IMG/VR virus record: IMGVR_UViG_3300003691_000049
Coordinates: 1 to 24,985 of that record
Strand: one strand, 5' to 3'
Length of the DNA: 24,985 nucleotides
From: a virus
Of this stretch, positions 7,002 through 16,572 are shown one piece after another (the stretch's first letter is position 1; every line of letters starts with the position of its first letter). The notes below the pieces were generated by a model. That model worked only from the letters and a program-made list of their open reading frames with translations, searched no databases and was not told the origin of the DNA. The translations under genes were made by a program, and so were the position numbers.

Positions 7002-10000
7002 ATGGCAGACGAAACAATAAAATCATTAATAGATAGTACTTTACCGACTAATGATAATGGAGATATTACAGCGGAGGTATTAAGAGATTTACAAAAAGCT
7101 ATTGTAGATTATAATAGTAACGGATATTTATTCACTGAGGTTGTAACACCTTCTAGCACTAATAACGCTACAGATCAAAAGATATACGCCATAGCTTCAC
7201 AAAACGGATCTTATCCAGAGTTTGATAGTATAGTGTTAAGTAATGAAATAGCATTATTAAAATACGATGGTTCGAATTGGGTAAAAGATAGTTTAATTGA
7301 AGTTGTTGATAGTATCTCTGGTGGCGGTGTATTAAACCAAATAGCTTCTACTTTAGCTGTTGTTGAAAAAGCGCAACAGTTTTCGGGATCTTCGTTTTTA
7401 GGAGATATTAGCACATCAGATTCAAATCCTTTTAGTGTTGGTGTGCCTGCTTATGTTTTACCAAATGAATCAGGAACATATAGTAATCTTGATGGGTCTC
7501 CTGTAATTGATTTAACAACTTACCCTATATCATATTTATCTTATGATGGAACTACGACTAATGTATTACAATATTCAGTAGATTTAACTGAGTATATTAA
7601 AATAGTGGAAGCATCTGACTTATATAATAGGACTATTCCTAATACTTATTCTAGTGTAAGTACATTAGTTGCAAATGGAGCTATTGAAGATTCAGATACT
7701 AAATTTACTATTCCTATTGGTCAAACTGGTAAATTTTCACAAATAGGGATTTATCCTAATTGGCAGAATGATCTATTAACGGATTTGAATAATAAGTCAA
7801 TTAAATTAAGGGCTTCATTTAAGGTGACTAATTGGAATGTTTTAACACCTACTAGGGTTCGAGCAGAATTAGGAGGAATCCCCCAAACTGATGGCACGAT
7901 AGTATATGATCCTATAAGTAATACTATTATAGCAGAAGTAGAAATAAACGCTTCAGTTGCTTATATTACCGATACAGCTTACTTCTTTTTTCAGAATCGT
8001 AGTGATGATGTTATGGTGTCAGAAGTTACCGTAGAATTATATGATTTCTCTATAAGAATCGTAGAGTTTAGTCAAACTGTAAGTTTAGAAGGTAAAGAAA
8101 ATTATAGCACAAAAGAGCAAATAAAGTACGAAATAGATAGAAATGAAACTATAGAAAATAAAAATCTATTATCAGAAGCTCAACCATTAGAAATATCAGT
8201 ATTAACGGCTGGTGGAGCTGAATTATATGAAGATGGGTTTCAAATTCCTGTAGGTCAGACAGGTTATTTAGGTGGTTTATCATTTAATTTATCAAACTTA
8301 ATTGAAGGCTATTTAGATACAACGGTAAATATTAGAGTAAGTGCAAATGTTAGTTGTAGCACTGCTGATAAAACAGCTATATTAGATGATGACAATTGGA
8401 TTTTCCCTAAGTTATCTGGAAATGATATTGATGTTTCAAATGTTGTTTTAACCATTACTGAACAATCAGAAAGCAGCGGAGTTGAGCAATTGATTTTGAT
8501 AGGCACATTTGATTTATTAGTTAATTCAAAGTTAGCGACAAATTTAAGATTGACAAACCAGTATAATACGGCTATTTCAGACGAGCCAGTATTAGTTAAC
8601 AATCTTAATTATTTAATGAAAATAGTTGATGGTGATGAAGTGACAAAAAACGGTGCTCAATATGAAGCGTTAATTAATACTTTAGATAGATATTTAAGGG
8701 TTATTAACGATAAACCAACATATACAACTAAATCAGTTTCCGCAACGGGTGCTGATGGTGTTGACGCTGATTTTGCAGGAAATTCACCAACACAAAGAGC
8801 GTTAAACTCTATTAAAGATCATTTTATTGTTAATAATGCTAATCGTTTTAGCACTAAATTAAAACAAGGAGTTTATAAAGCTGAAGTTGAATCTGATTAC
8901 AATGAGTATTTAAATTCATTTAAGAACTGTATTATTGCGGGTAAAGATTATATTGATGTAATTGGAGAGGGAGCGTTAACAACTATTGTTTATGCTTATT
9001 TACCTGATAACTTACCAGAGGAAACGTATGAAAAATATCAAGCTATATTTTGGGATGCGAATAAAGCTGTATTAGCGGCGATGTCGGCTATAGCTGAAAA
9101 TTGTAGATATCCTGTACATATAGAAGGAAATATTAATGCTAATTATGACTTTCAAACTGTAATTAGAGATATGATAATAGAGCATAAAGGGAATACAGGC
9201 AATGCATTTAATGCGTGGAAAGCTTGGTATCCGATTGGTTATGGTGCACAGTCTGGACAGAATTTATTAGTTTTAAATTGTATTTTAAGAACATTGTCAG
9301 TACCTCACGACTTGGAACAGTCAGTAGTATATGTTCATACAGATGAAGAATTAGATAGACCAATTGATATAACTTATCAAAATTGTAGACTTGAAGCTGA
9401 AAAAGGTAAAATAACACTAGATAATTTTGCGTCTTTATGTAGAAATTCACTTAAAATGTTAAATTGTGAATTTGATAATAGAATCTTCTTAAGATATACT
9501 CAAATTTCAAGTGACAAGTACAAAAGTTCAAATCATAATAGCTTTGATGTTGAATTTGATACTTCGCCAATTCCTGTAAGAGTTGATGAATTAAAAGGAC
9601 GTACACTATTGTTTAAATCTTTAAGCACTTCAGCACCGTCAAGTATTAGATTTTCAAGAACTTCAGATTTATTTGATATTCTAGGGAATGAAGAATTAAG
9701 TTTACCTAATTCAGCTACTATGATAGATAATAATACTCATACGTTAATTCATGGGTACGGTTATAAAGATGGTGGTGACGGTTTGCAAGGTTATGGATTT
9801 GGATTAACGGATTTACAAGAAACATCAATTAGTAATCCAGACGGAGGTAATGTATCTTTAAAAGATAGATTAGGGAATCTATCAGGAGTTGGTAATAGTA
9901 AAGATTTAATTGTAACTATTGATGACGTAGACAGAACAATTACGTTTAATATTGATTTTTCATCTATGAGCAATACTGATATTGCAGCATGGATAAATAC

Positions 10001-10442
10001 AGAGGTTTCCGCGTGGGCGACTTGTATTGAAGTTAACGGCGGACGCTGGGAATATCCAAGATTTAGAGGTAATAAAATGAGAACTAATAAAGATGCTGTT
10101 GCGATTGAAAAAGGTATGGGACTTATCTACGTTGGTTATGATGGTGTTATTCTTGCTAAATCAACTGATAACAAAATAGATGCTATTGCAATGGATGATG
10201 CTGTTGTTGATGGAAAATTGAGAACTAATTCAGAAGGTCGATTATATGATCGTGATAATGATAGATTCCATTGTATTTTACAAAATCTATCTAGTAATAC
10301 TGTAAATGATTATTACGGAATTGATCCGTTAAATGATGGTGTTTTTAAAGCAAATGAAGGTATTCCATTACTAAGAATAGTAGATCAAGATTTTTACAGT
10401 AATGGAACATCAACTAGAAGTATGGTTGTTGAGTTTATATAA
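7002..10442 (+). CDS. Tail fibre or tailspike-like protein
   Basis: A 1146-residue protein, the largest in the window. The N-terminal region (DETIKSLIDSTLP to about residue 110) resembles a virion-attachment domain. Residues about 110-560 are repetitive beta-sandwich material; two segments share an IPVGQTG motif (IPIGQTGKFSQIG and IPVGQTGYLGGLSF). From about residue 580 (SVSATGADGVDADFAGNSPTQ) to 870 it reads like a pectate-lyase-type beta-helix, with strand turns and an NCxL/NCEF ladder. The tail (GYGYKDGGDGLQGYGF onward) may be the receptor-contact domain. It would bind, and possibly cut, host surface polysaccharide. No catalytic residues can be assigned. Confidence 0.7.
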   Translation: MADETIKSLIDSTLPTNDNGDITAEVLRDLQKAIVDYNSNGYLFTEVVTPSSTNNATDQKIYAIASQNGSYPEFDSIVLSNEIALLKYDGSNWVKDSLIEVVDSISGGGVLNQIASTLAVVEKAQQFSGSSFLGDISTSDSNPFSVGVPAYVLPNESGTYSNLDGSPVIDLTTYPISYLSYDGTTTNVLQYSVDLTEYIKIVEASDLYNRTIPNTYSSVSTLVANGAIEDSDTKFTIPIGQTGKFSQIGIYPNWQNDLLTDLNNKSIKLRASFKVTNWNVLTPTRVRAELGGIPQTDGTIVYDPISNTIIAEVEINASVAYITDTAYFFFQNRSDDVMVSEVTVELYDFSIRIVEFSQTVSLEGKENYSTKEQIKYEIDRNETIENKNLLSEAQPLEISVLTAGGAELYEDGFQIPVGQTGYLGGLSFNLSNLIEGYLDTTVNIRVSANVSCSTADKTAILDDDNWIFPKLSGNDIDVSNVVLTITEQSESSGVEQLILIGTFDLLVNSKLATNLRLTNQYNTAISDEPVLVNNLNYLMKIVDGDEVTKNGAQYEALINTLDRYLRVINDKPTYTTKSVSATGADGVDADFAGNSPTQRALNSIKDHFIVNNANRFSTKLKQGVYKAEVESDYNEYLNSFKNCIIAGKDYIDVIGEGALTTIVYAYLPDNLPEETYEKYQAIFWDANKAVLAAMSAIAENCRYPVHIEGNINANYDFQTVIRDMIIEHKGNTGNAFNAWKAWYPIGYGAQSGQNLLVLNCILRTLSVPHDLEQSVVYVHTDEELDRPIDITYQNCRLEAEKGKITLDNFASLCRNSLKMLNCEFDNRIFLRYTQISSDKYKSSNHNSFDVEFDTSPIPVRVDELKGRTLLFKSLSTSAPSSIRFSRTSDLFDILGNEELSLPNSATMIDNNTHTLIHGYGYKDGGDGLQGYGFGLTDLQETSISNPDGGNVSLKDRLGNLSGVGNSKDLIVTIDDVDRTITFNIDFSSMSNTDIAAWINTEVSAWATCIEVNGGRWEYPRFRGNKMRTNKDAVAIEKGMGLIYVGYDGVILAKSTDNKIDAIAMDDAVVDGKLRTNSEGRLYDRDNDRFHCILQNLSSNTVNDYYGIDPLNDGVFKANEGIPLLRIVDQDFYSNGTSTRSMVVEFI

Positions 10443-10451
10443 GTTACATCC

Positions 10452-10487
10452 TTATTTAGAATGATTAAAAATAAATTCGTATCTTTG
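10452..10487 (+). promoter_or_regulatory. Phage promoter with conserved box (capsid module)
   Basis: TTATTTAGAATGATTAAAAA begins at 10452, and TATCTTTG lies at 10480-10487 with the same 28-base spacing as two other copies. The small gene at 10492 starts five bases after the -7 element. Confidence 0.8.
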
Positions 10488-10491
10488 TGTC

Positions 10492-10596
10492 ATGGATAAT
10501 AAGAAGCCAGGTAAGAAATTAAGTAAAGAAGAGATTAAGAAGCTTAAAAAAAGCAAAGAATCTTTAATTAAAGGTCATAAATTAATAAAAAAATAG
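10492..10596 (+). CDS. Lysine-rich 34-residue protein
   Basis: ATG at 10492, stop TAG at 10594-10596. The product is 34 residues, over a third of them lysine (MDNKKPGKKLSKEEIKKLKK at the start, ending KLIKK). It sits between the capsid-module promoter and the protease gene, four bases before that start. Position and charge suggest a nucleic-acid-binding or head-assembly accessory peptide, or a translated leader that couples into the protease gene. Supporting evidence is the promoter spacing and the uninterrupted, compositionally biased frame; no homologue was recognised. Confidence 0.6.
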   Translation: MDNKKPGKKLSKEEIKKLKKSKESLIKGHKLIKK

Positions 10597-10600
10597 CATT

Positions 10601-11425
10601 ATGTTATTTGATGAATCGAAATTCAAATCAAAAGAAGAGTTATTTAAATTTCTTATCGAGAATAAGGATAGTTTAATAGCTCAAAAAAAAGCTGAATTAA
10701 AAAAGGCTGATTGCATTTCTTATGCACCTTTAATTATACGTGATAAAGACGACCAAAATAAATCTAATGACCCTGTTAATGTAATTGGATTAGAAGAGTT
10801 AAAAGTTTTGGTAGTTATAAACACAACTAACTTAATGGATTCGCATTCTGATGTTCACATTAGAGGTATTTGGAATAAATCATTGTCTGAGAATAAAATG
10901 GTGATGCATTTACAAGAGCATAGTATGAAGTTTGATAAAATCATATCAGATGGTAGTATGTTAAAAGCTTCTGTAAAAGATTATAATTGGAGTGAATTAG
11001 GTGTTAATTTTGAAGGTAAAACACAAGCTTTAATATTTGAGTCTACAATTGATAAGAATCGTAATCCTTTTATGTTTAATCAATATGCTAATGGATGGGT
11101 GAAAAACCATTCAGTTGGTATGCGATATGTAAAATATGATTTAGCTATCAATGACGAAAATAATCCTAATGAATTTGATGCATGGAATAAATACTATCCT
11201 AATATTGCAAATAAAGACCGAGCAGACCAGAAAGGTTATTTTTGGTATGTTACAGAAGCTAAAGTAATCGAAGGTAGTGCAGTTCCATTAGGTAGTAATT
11301 GGATCACTCCAACATTAGAAAATAATAAGAATGAGCCGCCAAAACAAGGCACTCCAAATACTGAGCCACCAAAACAAGGTACTCAAAAACATATAAACGA
11401 ATTAATTACAAATTTTAAACTATAA
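10601..11425 (+). CDS. Prohead protease (HK97/U35-like)
   Basis: A 274-residue protein immediately upstream of the major capsid gene, the usual place for the maturation protease. Motifs fitting the family are LMDSHSDVHIRGIWNKSL, the histidine in MHLQEHSMKFD, YANGWVKNHSVGMRYVKY with the likely nucleophile serine in NHS, and VTEAKVIEGSAVPLGSNW. It would cut the capsid delta domain and other prohead proteins before expansion. The C-terminus carries two copies of EPPKQGT, probably a flexible tail. An N-terminal helical extension of about 50 residues precedes the catalytic domain. Confidence 0.8.
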   Translation: MLFDESKFKSKEELFKFLIENKDSLIAQKKAELKKADCISYAPLIIRDKDDQNKSNDPVNVIGLEELKVLVVINTTNLMDSHSDVHIRGIWNKSLSENKMVMHLQEHSMKFDKIISDGSMLKASVKDYNWSELGVNFEGKTQALIFESTIDKNRNPFMFNQYANGWVKNHSVGMRYVKYDLAINDENNPNEFDAWNKYYPNIANKDRADQKGYFWYVTEAKVIEGSAVPLGSNWITPTLENNKNEPPKQGTPNTEPPKQGTQKHINELITNFKL

Positions 11426-11432
11426 TTTTAAA

Positions 11433-12947
11433 ATGGAAAAAGAAGCTTTAGAGCAATTGCTCGTTAAAATAAAAGAAGAAGTTAACACTCAATTAACTTC
11501 ATTTAAAGATGATTCTGGGTTTGAAGGATTAAAGACTAATCTTAATGCTGTTCAGAAATCTTTAACAACCCTTGAAGAAACTATTGAGAATGTTCAAGAT
11601 GAAAATACGATTAAGTCCGTAGAGGATAAGATGAAAACATTAGAAAGTCTAGTCAAAGAACAAGGCTTATCTCTTGAAAAGTATAAAGCTAATGGGATTA
11701 ATACTCCTGAAAAAAGCAATATGAGTTTCAAGGAAGTTGCTAAGAATTTCGTAGAGTCTGATGCGTTTAAAAACTTTGCTGATAAAAACGGTAATGGTAG
11801 ATCTGAAAAGCATGAAATCAAAGCTACTTCATTAAGCGGTAGTTATCAGGATTTTGCTAATGCTCCAGCTACTTTAACAAATGAATCAGGCGTTGTTGTA
11901 ATGCAACCATTCCAAATGAGGCCTAATAGAATTCGTGATTTAATGTCTTCTTCTCCTATTTCTGTGCCTTTCGTAATTTCAGAGGAGGTTGTTGATTGGG
12001 TTAATAATATTTCTGTAAATACTGAAAATGGTACTTTAGTTGAATATGATTTCAAAGTTGAACCTAAAACTTTCCAGAAAAGAAGATTAGGTGCTTATGT
12101 TAAGATTTCTAAAGATATGTTACAATCAGCTGATTTTATTGTATCTGAAGTTGAAAGAGCTTTGCCATCAAAATATTACTATGTTGAGGATAATGAAATT
12201 TTAAGAGGATCAGGAACAGGTAATCATTTAGAAGGTTTATTTTCAAATGCGAATAGAAGAGTATTTGATGTTGAATTTACATTCTTAGCTGGAACTATAG
12301 CTACTGTTGAAGCGGCTGCAAATGGTGGTGTATTATTAACGTTTGTTGCGGATCATAAATTATATGATAACTATGATTTAACAATTGATGCTAGTACTAA
12401 TTATGACGCAACTTATAAAGTATTTGTTCAAACTAAGAAAAAATTAGTTATTGACGCTACTTATGTTGCTGAAACTTCTACTTCATGGACAGCAACCGCT
12501 TCACACCCTTTAAAGGATAAAGTTACAGCTCCTAATACAGGTGATGTTGTTAGTGCCGCTGCTAAAACTTTACATAATGGATATAACAGACCTACAGGTA
12601 TTGTTATGAATCCTTATGATGTTTATGACGCAAATCACGCTAAAGGTACAGACGCTCATTATGTTGGTCGTTATGAGAGAATTAACGGAACATTATATAT
12701 TGATGGTATTCCTGTTATTGAGAATGATGCCGTTCCTGCTGGTAAGGTTTATTTAGGAGACTTCATGAACTCAGCTAGGTTATATGACTATAAGACATTA
12801 GAGGTTTATATGGATTCTGATGTTTCGTATAACCTAAATAATCAAGTTGCTTTAATTATCGAAGCTCATTTGATTAATGCAAATTTCAATCCTTTAATGT
12901 TTATGGAGGTTGATATTGCAGATGCTAAAACTAAACTAGCAGTTTAA
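11433..12947 (+). CDS. Major capsid protein, HK97 fold with delta domain
   Basis: A 504-residue protein. Residues 1-95 are a heptad-rich coiled coil typical of the HK97 scaffolding (delta) domain that the upstream protease removes. The shell domain follows: an N-arm near AATSLSGSYQDFANAP-like sequence, RPNRIRDLMSSSPI, the long-helix segment (YVKISKDMLQSADFIVSEVE) and a late IPVIENDAVPAGKVYLGDF with MDSDVSYNL. Between roughly residues 280 and 385 there is an extra threonine- and alanine-rich beta segment not needed for the basic fold, probably an insertion domain on the capsid surface. A strong terminator follows. Confidence 0.9.
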   Translation: MEKEALEQLLVKIKEEVNTQLTSFKDDSGFEGLKTNLNAVQKSLTTLEETIENVQDENTIKSVEDKMKTLESLVKEQGLSLEKYKANGINTPEKSNMSFKEVAKNFVESDAFKNFADKNGNGRSEKHEIKATSLSGSYQDFANAPATLTNESGVVVMQPFQMRPNRIRDLMSSSPISVPFVISEEVVDWVNNISVNTENGTLVEYDFKVEPKTFQKRRLGAYVKISKDMLQSADFIVSEVERALPSKYYYVEDNEILRGSGTGNHLEGLFSNANRRVFDVEFTFLAGTIATVEAAANGGVLLTFVADHKLYDNYDLTIDASTNYDATYKVFVQTKKKLVIDATYVAETSTSWTATASHPLKDKVTAPNTGDVVSAAAKTLHNGYNRPTGIVMNPYDVYDANHAKGTDAHYVGRYERINGTLYIDGIPVIENDAVPAGKVYLGDFMNSARLYDYKTLEVYMDSDVSYNLNNQVALIIEAHLINANFNPLMFMEVDIADAKTKLAV

Positions 12948-12967
12948 AAAATAGTTAATTGAAATAT

Positions 12968-12998
12968 AAAAGGGGAGTTTAATCGCTTCCCTTTTTTT
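12968..12998 (+). terminator. Intrinsic terminator after the capsid gene
   Basis: AAAAGGGGAG (12968-12977) pairs with CTTCCCTTTT (12986-12995), with one G-T pair, and runs into T's. Read-through is likely because no promoter is evident before the gene at 13012. Confidence 0.85.
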
Positions 12999-13011
12999 AA
13001 ATAAAACAGAT

Positions 13012-13419
13012 ATGATTATAGTTGTAAGTAATATCAAAAGAGAATCTAGCATGTTAATAGCTGAATTAAAAGGGAAATCTCTTTATTTCGGTCATGATGT
13101 TGAAGTTTTAGATTCTTTACCAAATGACAAAGTAATTAGCGATGAATTTATTGAAAAACTTCAAGATCAAATAACTGTATTGGAGAATAAAGCCAAAGAT
13201 GATACTAAAGAATTAGAAGAAAAGATATTAACTATCACATCTTCTAAAGATGTTTTAATTAATCAGTATAGTGAAAAGATTAAAGCACAAGATGTTGAGA
13301 TTGAAGATTTGAAAAAGCAACTTAATGCAATACCAACTACAGAGGTTAAAGAAAAAAGAAAAAGAAGAACTAAAGAAGAAATAGAAGCAGACAAGTTAAA
13401 AGAATCTGAAAATAAATAA
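13012..13419 (+). CDS. Coiled-coil protein downstream of capsid, function unknown
   Basis: A 135-residue protein. A short beta-like N-terminus (IIVVSNIKRESSMLI) leads into a heptad-patterned helix from about residue 45 to 108, and the tail is strongly charged (KEKRKRRTKEEIEADK). This make-up is common for the small gene between capsid and neck genes in Bacteroidetes phages and could be a head-assembly or DNA-contacting accessory. An internal ATG (MLIAELKG) is an alternative start. The gene is spaced two bases from the next. Confidence 0.65.
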   Translation: MIIVVSNIKRESSMLIAELKGKSLYFGHDVEVLDSLPNDKVISDEFIEKLQDQITVLENKAKDDTKELEEKILTITSSKDVLINQYSEKIKAQDVEIEDLKKQLNAIPTTEVKEKRKRRTKEEIEADKLKESENK

Positions 13420-13421
13420 TA

Positions 13422-14042
13422 ATGATAACTGATATTAATGATTATATAGGATTAGTTTCTATTCCATCACCTTCAAGCGATGAAGCTTTGGATAGTCTTG
13501 AAAAGGAATTAGAGGGGTATGAAAATATCGCTTTAAAGAATTTGTTAGGATATCCTTTATATAAAGACTATTTAGCTAATCAAACTGACCCTAGAGTAAT
13601 AGATATCATTCAAGGTAAAGAGTTTGAATTTACTTTCGAAGGTAGTACAGTTAATGAAAAGTACGAAGGTCTTGAGAGTTCAACATCATTATTAATATAT
13701 TGGAATTTTTATAATTGGTTAAGTAGAAATATAAGTACATCTAGTAATGTAGGCGAATTAGCTTCTTTATCTGAAAATGGAATGGTAATAAATCCTAATT
13801 CTAAATTAGTCCAAGCATGGAATTTGTACATTGAAAAAGCTGGAGAAATACCTAACACTTACATAGGAAGATACGGAGCTACTAGATTAGGTTTTACGAT
13901 TGATAAAAATAGTTTAAGTACTTACCCTCATTATAATGATAATGGAAGTTTATATAATTTCTTATTATCGAATAAAGAAACTTATAGTGAGTGGGTTTAT
14001 GGTATAAACGAAAAAACTAATAAAAATGTATACAACCTCTAA
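13422..14042 (+). CDS. Head-tail connector candidate
   Basis: A 206-residue protein placed directly after the capsid module, where the head-completion (adaptor) protein is usually encoded. It is mostly helical: an N-terminal acidic segment (SDEALDSLEKELEGYENIA), LLGYPLYKDYLANQ, then LLIYWNFYNWLSRN and a long helix LVQAWNLYIEKAGEI. This resembles an uncharacterised family seen in Bacteroidetes phage neck regions. No enzymatic motif is visible. Its end overlaps the next gene by 17 bases in another frame, indicating coupled expression. Confidence 0.6.
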   Translation: MITDINDYIGLVSIPSPSSDEALDSLEKELEGYENIALKNLLGYPLYKDYLANQTDPRVIDIIQGKEFEFTFEGSTVNEKYEGLESSTSLLIYWNFYNWLSRNISTSSNVGELASLSENGMVINPNSKLVQAWNLYIEKAGEIPNTYIGRYGATRLGFTIDKNSLSTYPHYNDNGSLYNFLLSNKETYSEWVYGINEKTNKNVYNL

Positions 14043-14706
14043 GCCTATACCTTATCTAATTGAGGATATTGTAGACACTTTAAGAGCTACAGGGATAATA
14101 ACAGATGTTGTTGTGTCTGGATTATATAGTACTATAACTACTGATAATTCATTACAAGAGAATGAGAATATTGAAATTGATAGTGTTAGATATCCGGTTA
14201 AAGATGTTACGTCAACTTCATTTAAAGTTAAAGGGGATTTAACCGGTGCTACATCATGGAAAGCTAAAGCACCTTATTTTGATTATGGTCATATTTTAGA
14301 AATTGGAAATACTTTATTAGAAAAAGGGAAAACTAATTCACCTGTATATGATAAATACCCTTTAATCATATTACAAATGGACTATGAAGAGGATAGAAGG
14401 GATTATAGTAAACTTTCAATTTCTCCTACATTTTATATAATTACGTCTACAGAGGCACTTTATAAGGCAAACCAAAGGATTGAAAAAAAGTTTATTCCTG
14501 AATTATATCCTTTGTATGAATCATTTATAGATGCATTAGTGAATAGTAATTTAACTAATAATAAAAACATAGAGCATACAAAAATAGATAGAGTTTATTG
14601 GGGTTCAACTGCTTTTACTCACAATACTAAAAATATGATAGGTGATCATATTGACGCTATCGAATTAAATAACACTCAAATAGAATTTAACACGACTAAA
14701 TGTTAG
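14026..14706 (+). CDS. Neck or tail-completion protein candidate
   Basis: A 226-residue protein. A small N-terminal beta domain (DVVVSGLYSTITTDNSLQENE and following) leads into a mixed domain with YPLIILQMDYEEDRRDY, and then a helical ELYPLYESFIDALVNS. The order after the connector suggests a head-closure or tail-terminator protein; the YPLIIL segment followed by an acidic patch recurs in proteins from that position in related phages. The first 17 bases overlap the upstream gene and the last bases overlap the next start. The assignment rests on position. Confidence 0.55.
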   Translation: MYTTSKPIPYLIEDIVDTLRATGIITDVVVSGLYSTITTDNSLQENENIEIDSVRYPVKDVTSTSFKVKGDLTGATSWKAKAPYFDYGHILEIGNTLLEKGKTNSPVYDKYPLIILQMDYEEDRRDYSKLSISPTFYIITSTEALYKANQRIEKKFIPELYPLYESFIDALVNSNLTNNKNIEHTKIDRVYWGSTAFTHNTKNMIGDHIDAIELNNTQIEFNTTKC

Positions 14707-15641
14707 TAGATAATTTTACATATAGTTTACCAGAAGGTATTAATTTATTCAAACAGAAGTTAAGAAAATCTGTTAAGGAAATTATTGTGTGTAAAGACTC
14801 GGTAACAATAACGGAAATAAATTCACCTGAATTATTGTATTGGTCAGAATTCATTAAAAATGGTGATGTTTATTTATCAGAGGATATTATGAGTTATTCA
14901 ATTAATTCAGAAGATCCAACAAGTGAAAAGAATGTGTTTTCTCAGGAAATAATATCAAGTGTTTCGCCTGAATCTATTCAGTTTAATATTGAAAATAGTA
15001 TAGTTGATAACTTAATAATGTTGAAATTATTTAATGAAGGTAGATATACTATATTTTTCGTATTAGATGATAATAACATTTTAGCAAGAAATGAAAACGG
15101 AATAATAAAAGGATTCACATGTACGATTAAAAGCGTAGGATCTTTAATGAGCGAATCTAATGAGGATTTGAATAAATTATTTGTTCATTTACAAGATATT
15201 GAAGAAGTAAAGCAACAGTATATGCTTACTCCTAATTTCACGTATACTGACTTAAAAGAAGAAGCTAAGATACAAATAAATATAACTATTTTAAGTGAAT
15301 GGAGTGGCGTAAATACATTAAGAGTTAAAGTTCAATCTTGTGGACAAAACATAAATACATTAGATAGTAAAAGTATATTTTTAATAGCCCAATACACTAA
15401 TAGAACTGCTGCTGTTACCTCTTTATCATTAATCGGTAATGGAGTTTATACAATAGGAATAAGAGATAATATAGACGGTGATGATTTTGTAAATGGTGAT
15501 GAATTACTATTAAAAATTGAGAATGATGATTATGTGAGTTGTGAATTTCTAGTTATTAGAAATGATAATTTCATAACATTAAATGGCGTATTGAATAAAA
15601 ATAACCCAATAACCGCTAATGGTTCTTGGTCAACTAAATAA
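14700..15641 (+). CDS. Virion protein, paralogue 2 of 3 (divergent)
   Basis: A 313-residue protein related to the products of 6050-7000 and 15667-16572, but more diverged. It keeps the LPEGINLFKQKLRKSVKEII-type start, a FVLDDNNILARNENGIIKGF strand matching the paralogues' FILEDNS and GFLCE elements, an equivalent of the 'LHVxLQDIEE' strand and a C-terminal FVNGDELLLKIENDDYVSCEF domain. The TSGKGKKY motif is not recognisable. It overlaps the previous gene by seven bases. It is probably a tail or decoration component; which one is unclear. Confidence 0.6.
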   Translation: MLVDNFTYSLPEGINLFKQKLRKSVKEIIVCKDSVTITEINSPELLYWSEFIKNGDVYLSEDIMSYSINSEDPTSEKNVFSQEIISSVSPESIQFNIENSIVDNLIMLKLFNEGRYTIFFVLDDNNILARNENGIIKGFTCTIKSVGSLMSESNEDLNKLFVHLQDIEEVKQQYMLTPNFTYTDLKEEAKIQINITILSEWSGVNTLRVKVQSCGQNINTLDSKSIFLIAQYTNRTAAVTSLSLIGNGVYTIGIRDNIDGDDFVNGDELLLKIENDDYVSCEFLVIRNDNFITLNGVLNKNNPITANGSWSTK

Positions 15642-15666
15642 ATTTATTAATTAAATATTAGAAAAA

Positions 15667-16572
15667 ATGGCAGATTATTGCAACGGTTCTTTACCTTCAG
15701 GGGTAAGCGCAAATTGTCTAACTTTTCCAAAGGAAGTTAAAAACATTATTATCACATCTCCAACGGTTACTTTCACAGAAGATGAGTTAATTAATGGGTT
15801 GACCAAATTGGAGGAAGTGTTAAAGACAAATAAAACAGGTTATGTTCCTGCTGGATTAACCGAATATGAAGATACTACAGATGATGTAACTATCATAACT
15901 TCAGGGAAAGGTAAGAAATACTTTGATAATGAGGGTTATCCTTCTGCTGTGATGTATCTTGAATCAAATATGTGTGATTTTGGAATGGCTTTAAGAGCGT
16001 TCAAAAGTTCTACATATAGAGTAATGTTTATTTTAGAAGATAACTCAGTAATGGCTTATCAGAACATGAATAAACCAGACGAAATAAAAGGATTCTTATG
16101 TGAGGTTACGGCTAATCAAGTTGGAATACCTTCTATTGATGCCTCCCAACAAGCGTATAGACTTTATATCAACGCTAAAGATCGAAATGAATTTAACAGT
16201 AGATATTTTAATATTCCTACATGGACTGATTCAGATCTTACAGATTTGATGCCAATTGGAGTAGGTATTTATAAACCTTCTACGTATTCAGTTGCAAATG
16301 GTAATATGACATTCCAAGTTATAGCACCTTGTAGAGTTCAATTAAAGACTCTTGTAGTAGCTGATATTGAGATTGTTTCCGCTACGATCGCAGGAACAGC
16401 CCCAGTAGTAGCGTTAACATTAGTAAACGATGCTAGCACAGGTATTTATACTTTAGTTTTAGAAGATACCGTTGCGGCTGTTTTAGCTGTTGGGGATGTT
16501 GTAGAATTCAAAGTTAAATCAACAGATGATACATATAATTCAGAGAGTTATACTATTACAGTTGTTGCATAG
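15667..16572 (+). CDS. Virion protein, paralogue 3 of 3 (tail-tube candidate)
   Basis: A 301-residue protein. It shares YVPAGLTEYEDTTDD, TSGKGKKYFDN, YLESNMCD, GFLCEVT and LTDLMPIGVG with paralogue 1, and ends in an Ig-like beta domain (AVGDVVEFKVKSTDDTYNSE). As the last gene before the module terminator and after the neck candidates, it occupies the slot where the major tail protein is normally encoded. Tail-tube identity is inference; duplicated tail-tube-like proteins with an Ig-like end are known in siphophages. Its codons are slightly richer in A and G than paralogue 1. Confidence 0.65.
   Translation: MADYCNGSLPSGVSANCLTFPKEVKNIIITSPTVTFTEDELINGLTKLEEVLKTNKTGYVPAGLTEYEDTTDDVTIITSGKGKKYFDNEGYPSAVMYLESNMCDFGMALRAFKSSTYRVMFILEDNSVMAYQNMNKPDEIKGFLCEVTANQVGIPSIDASQQAYRLYINAKDRNEFNSRYFNIPTWTDSDLTDLMPIGVGIYKPSTYSVANGNMTFQVIAPCRVQLKTLVVADIEIVSATIAGTAPVVALTLVNDASTGIYTLVLEDTVAAVLAVGDVVEFKVKSTDDTYNSESYTITVVA

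Noticed and set aside
8309-9973. Minus-strand ORFs within the fibre gene
   Set aside because: They are antisense to a long, well-supported reading frame and have no leaders or promoters.
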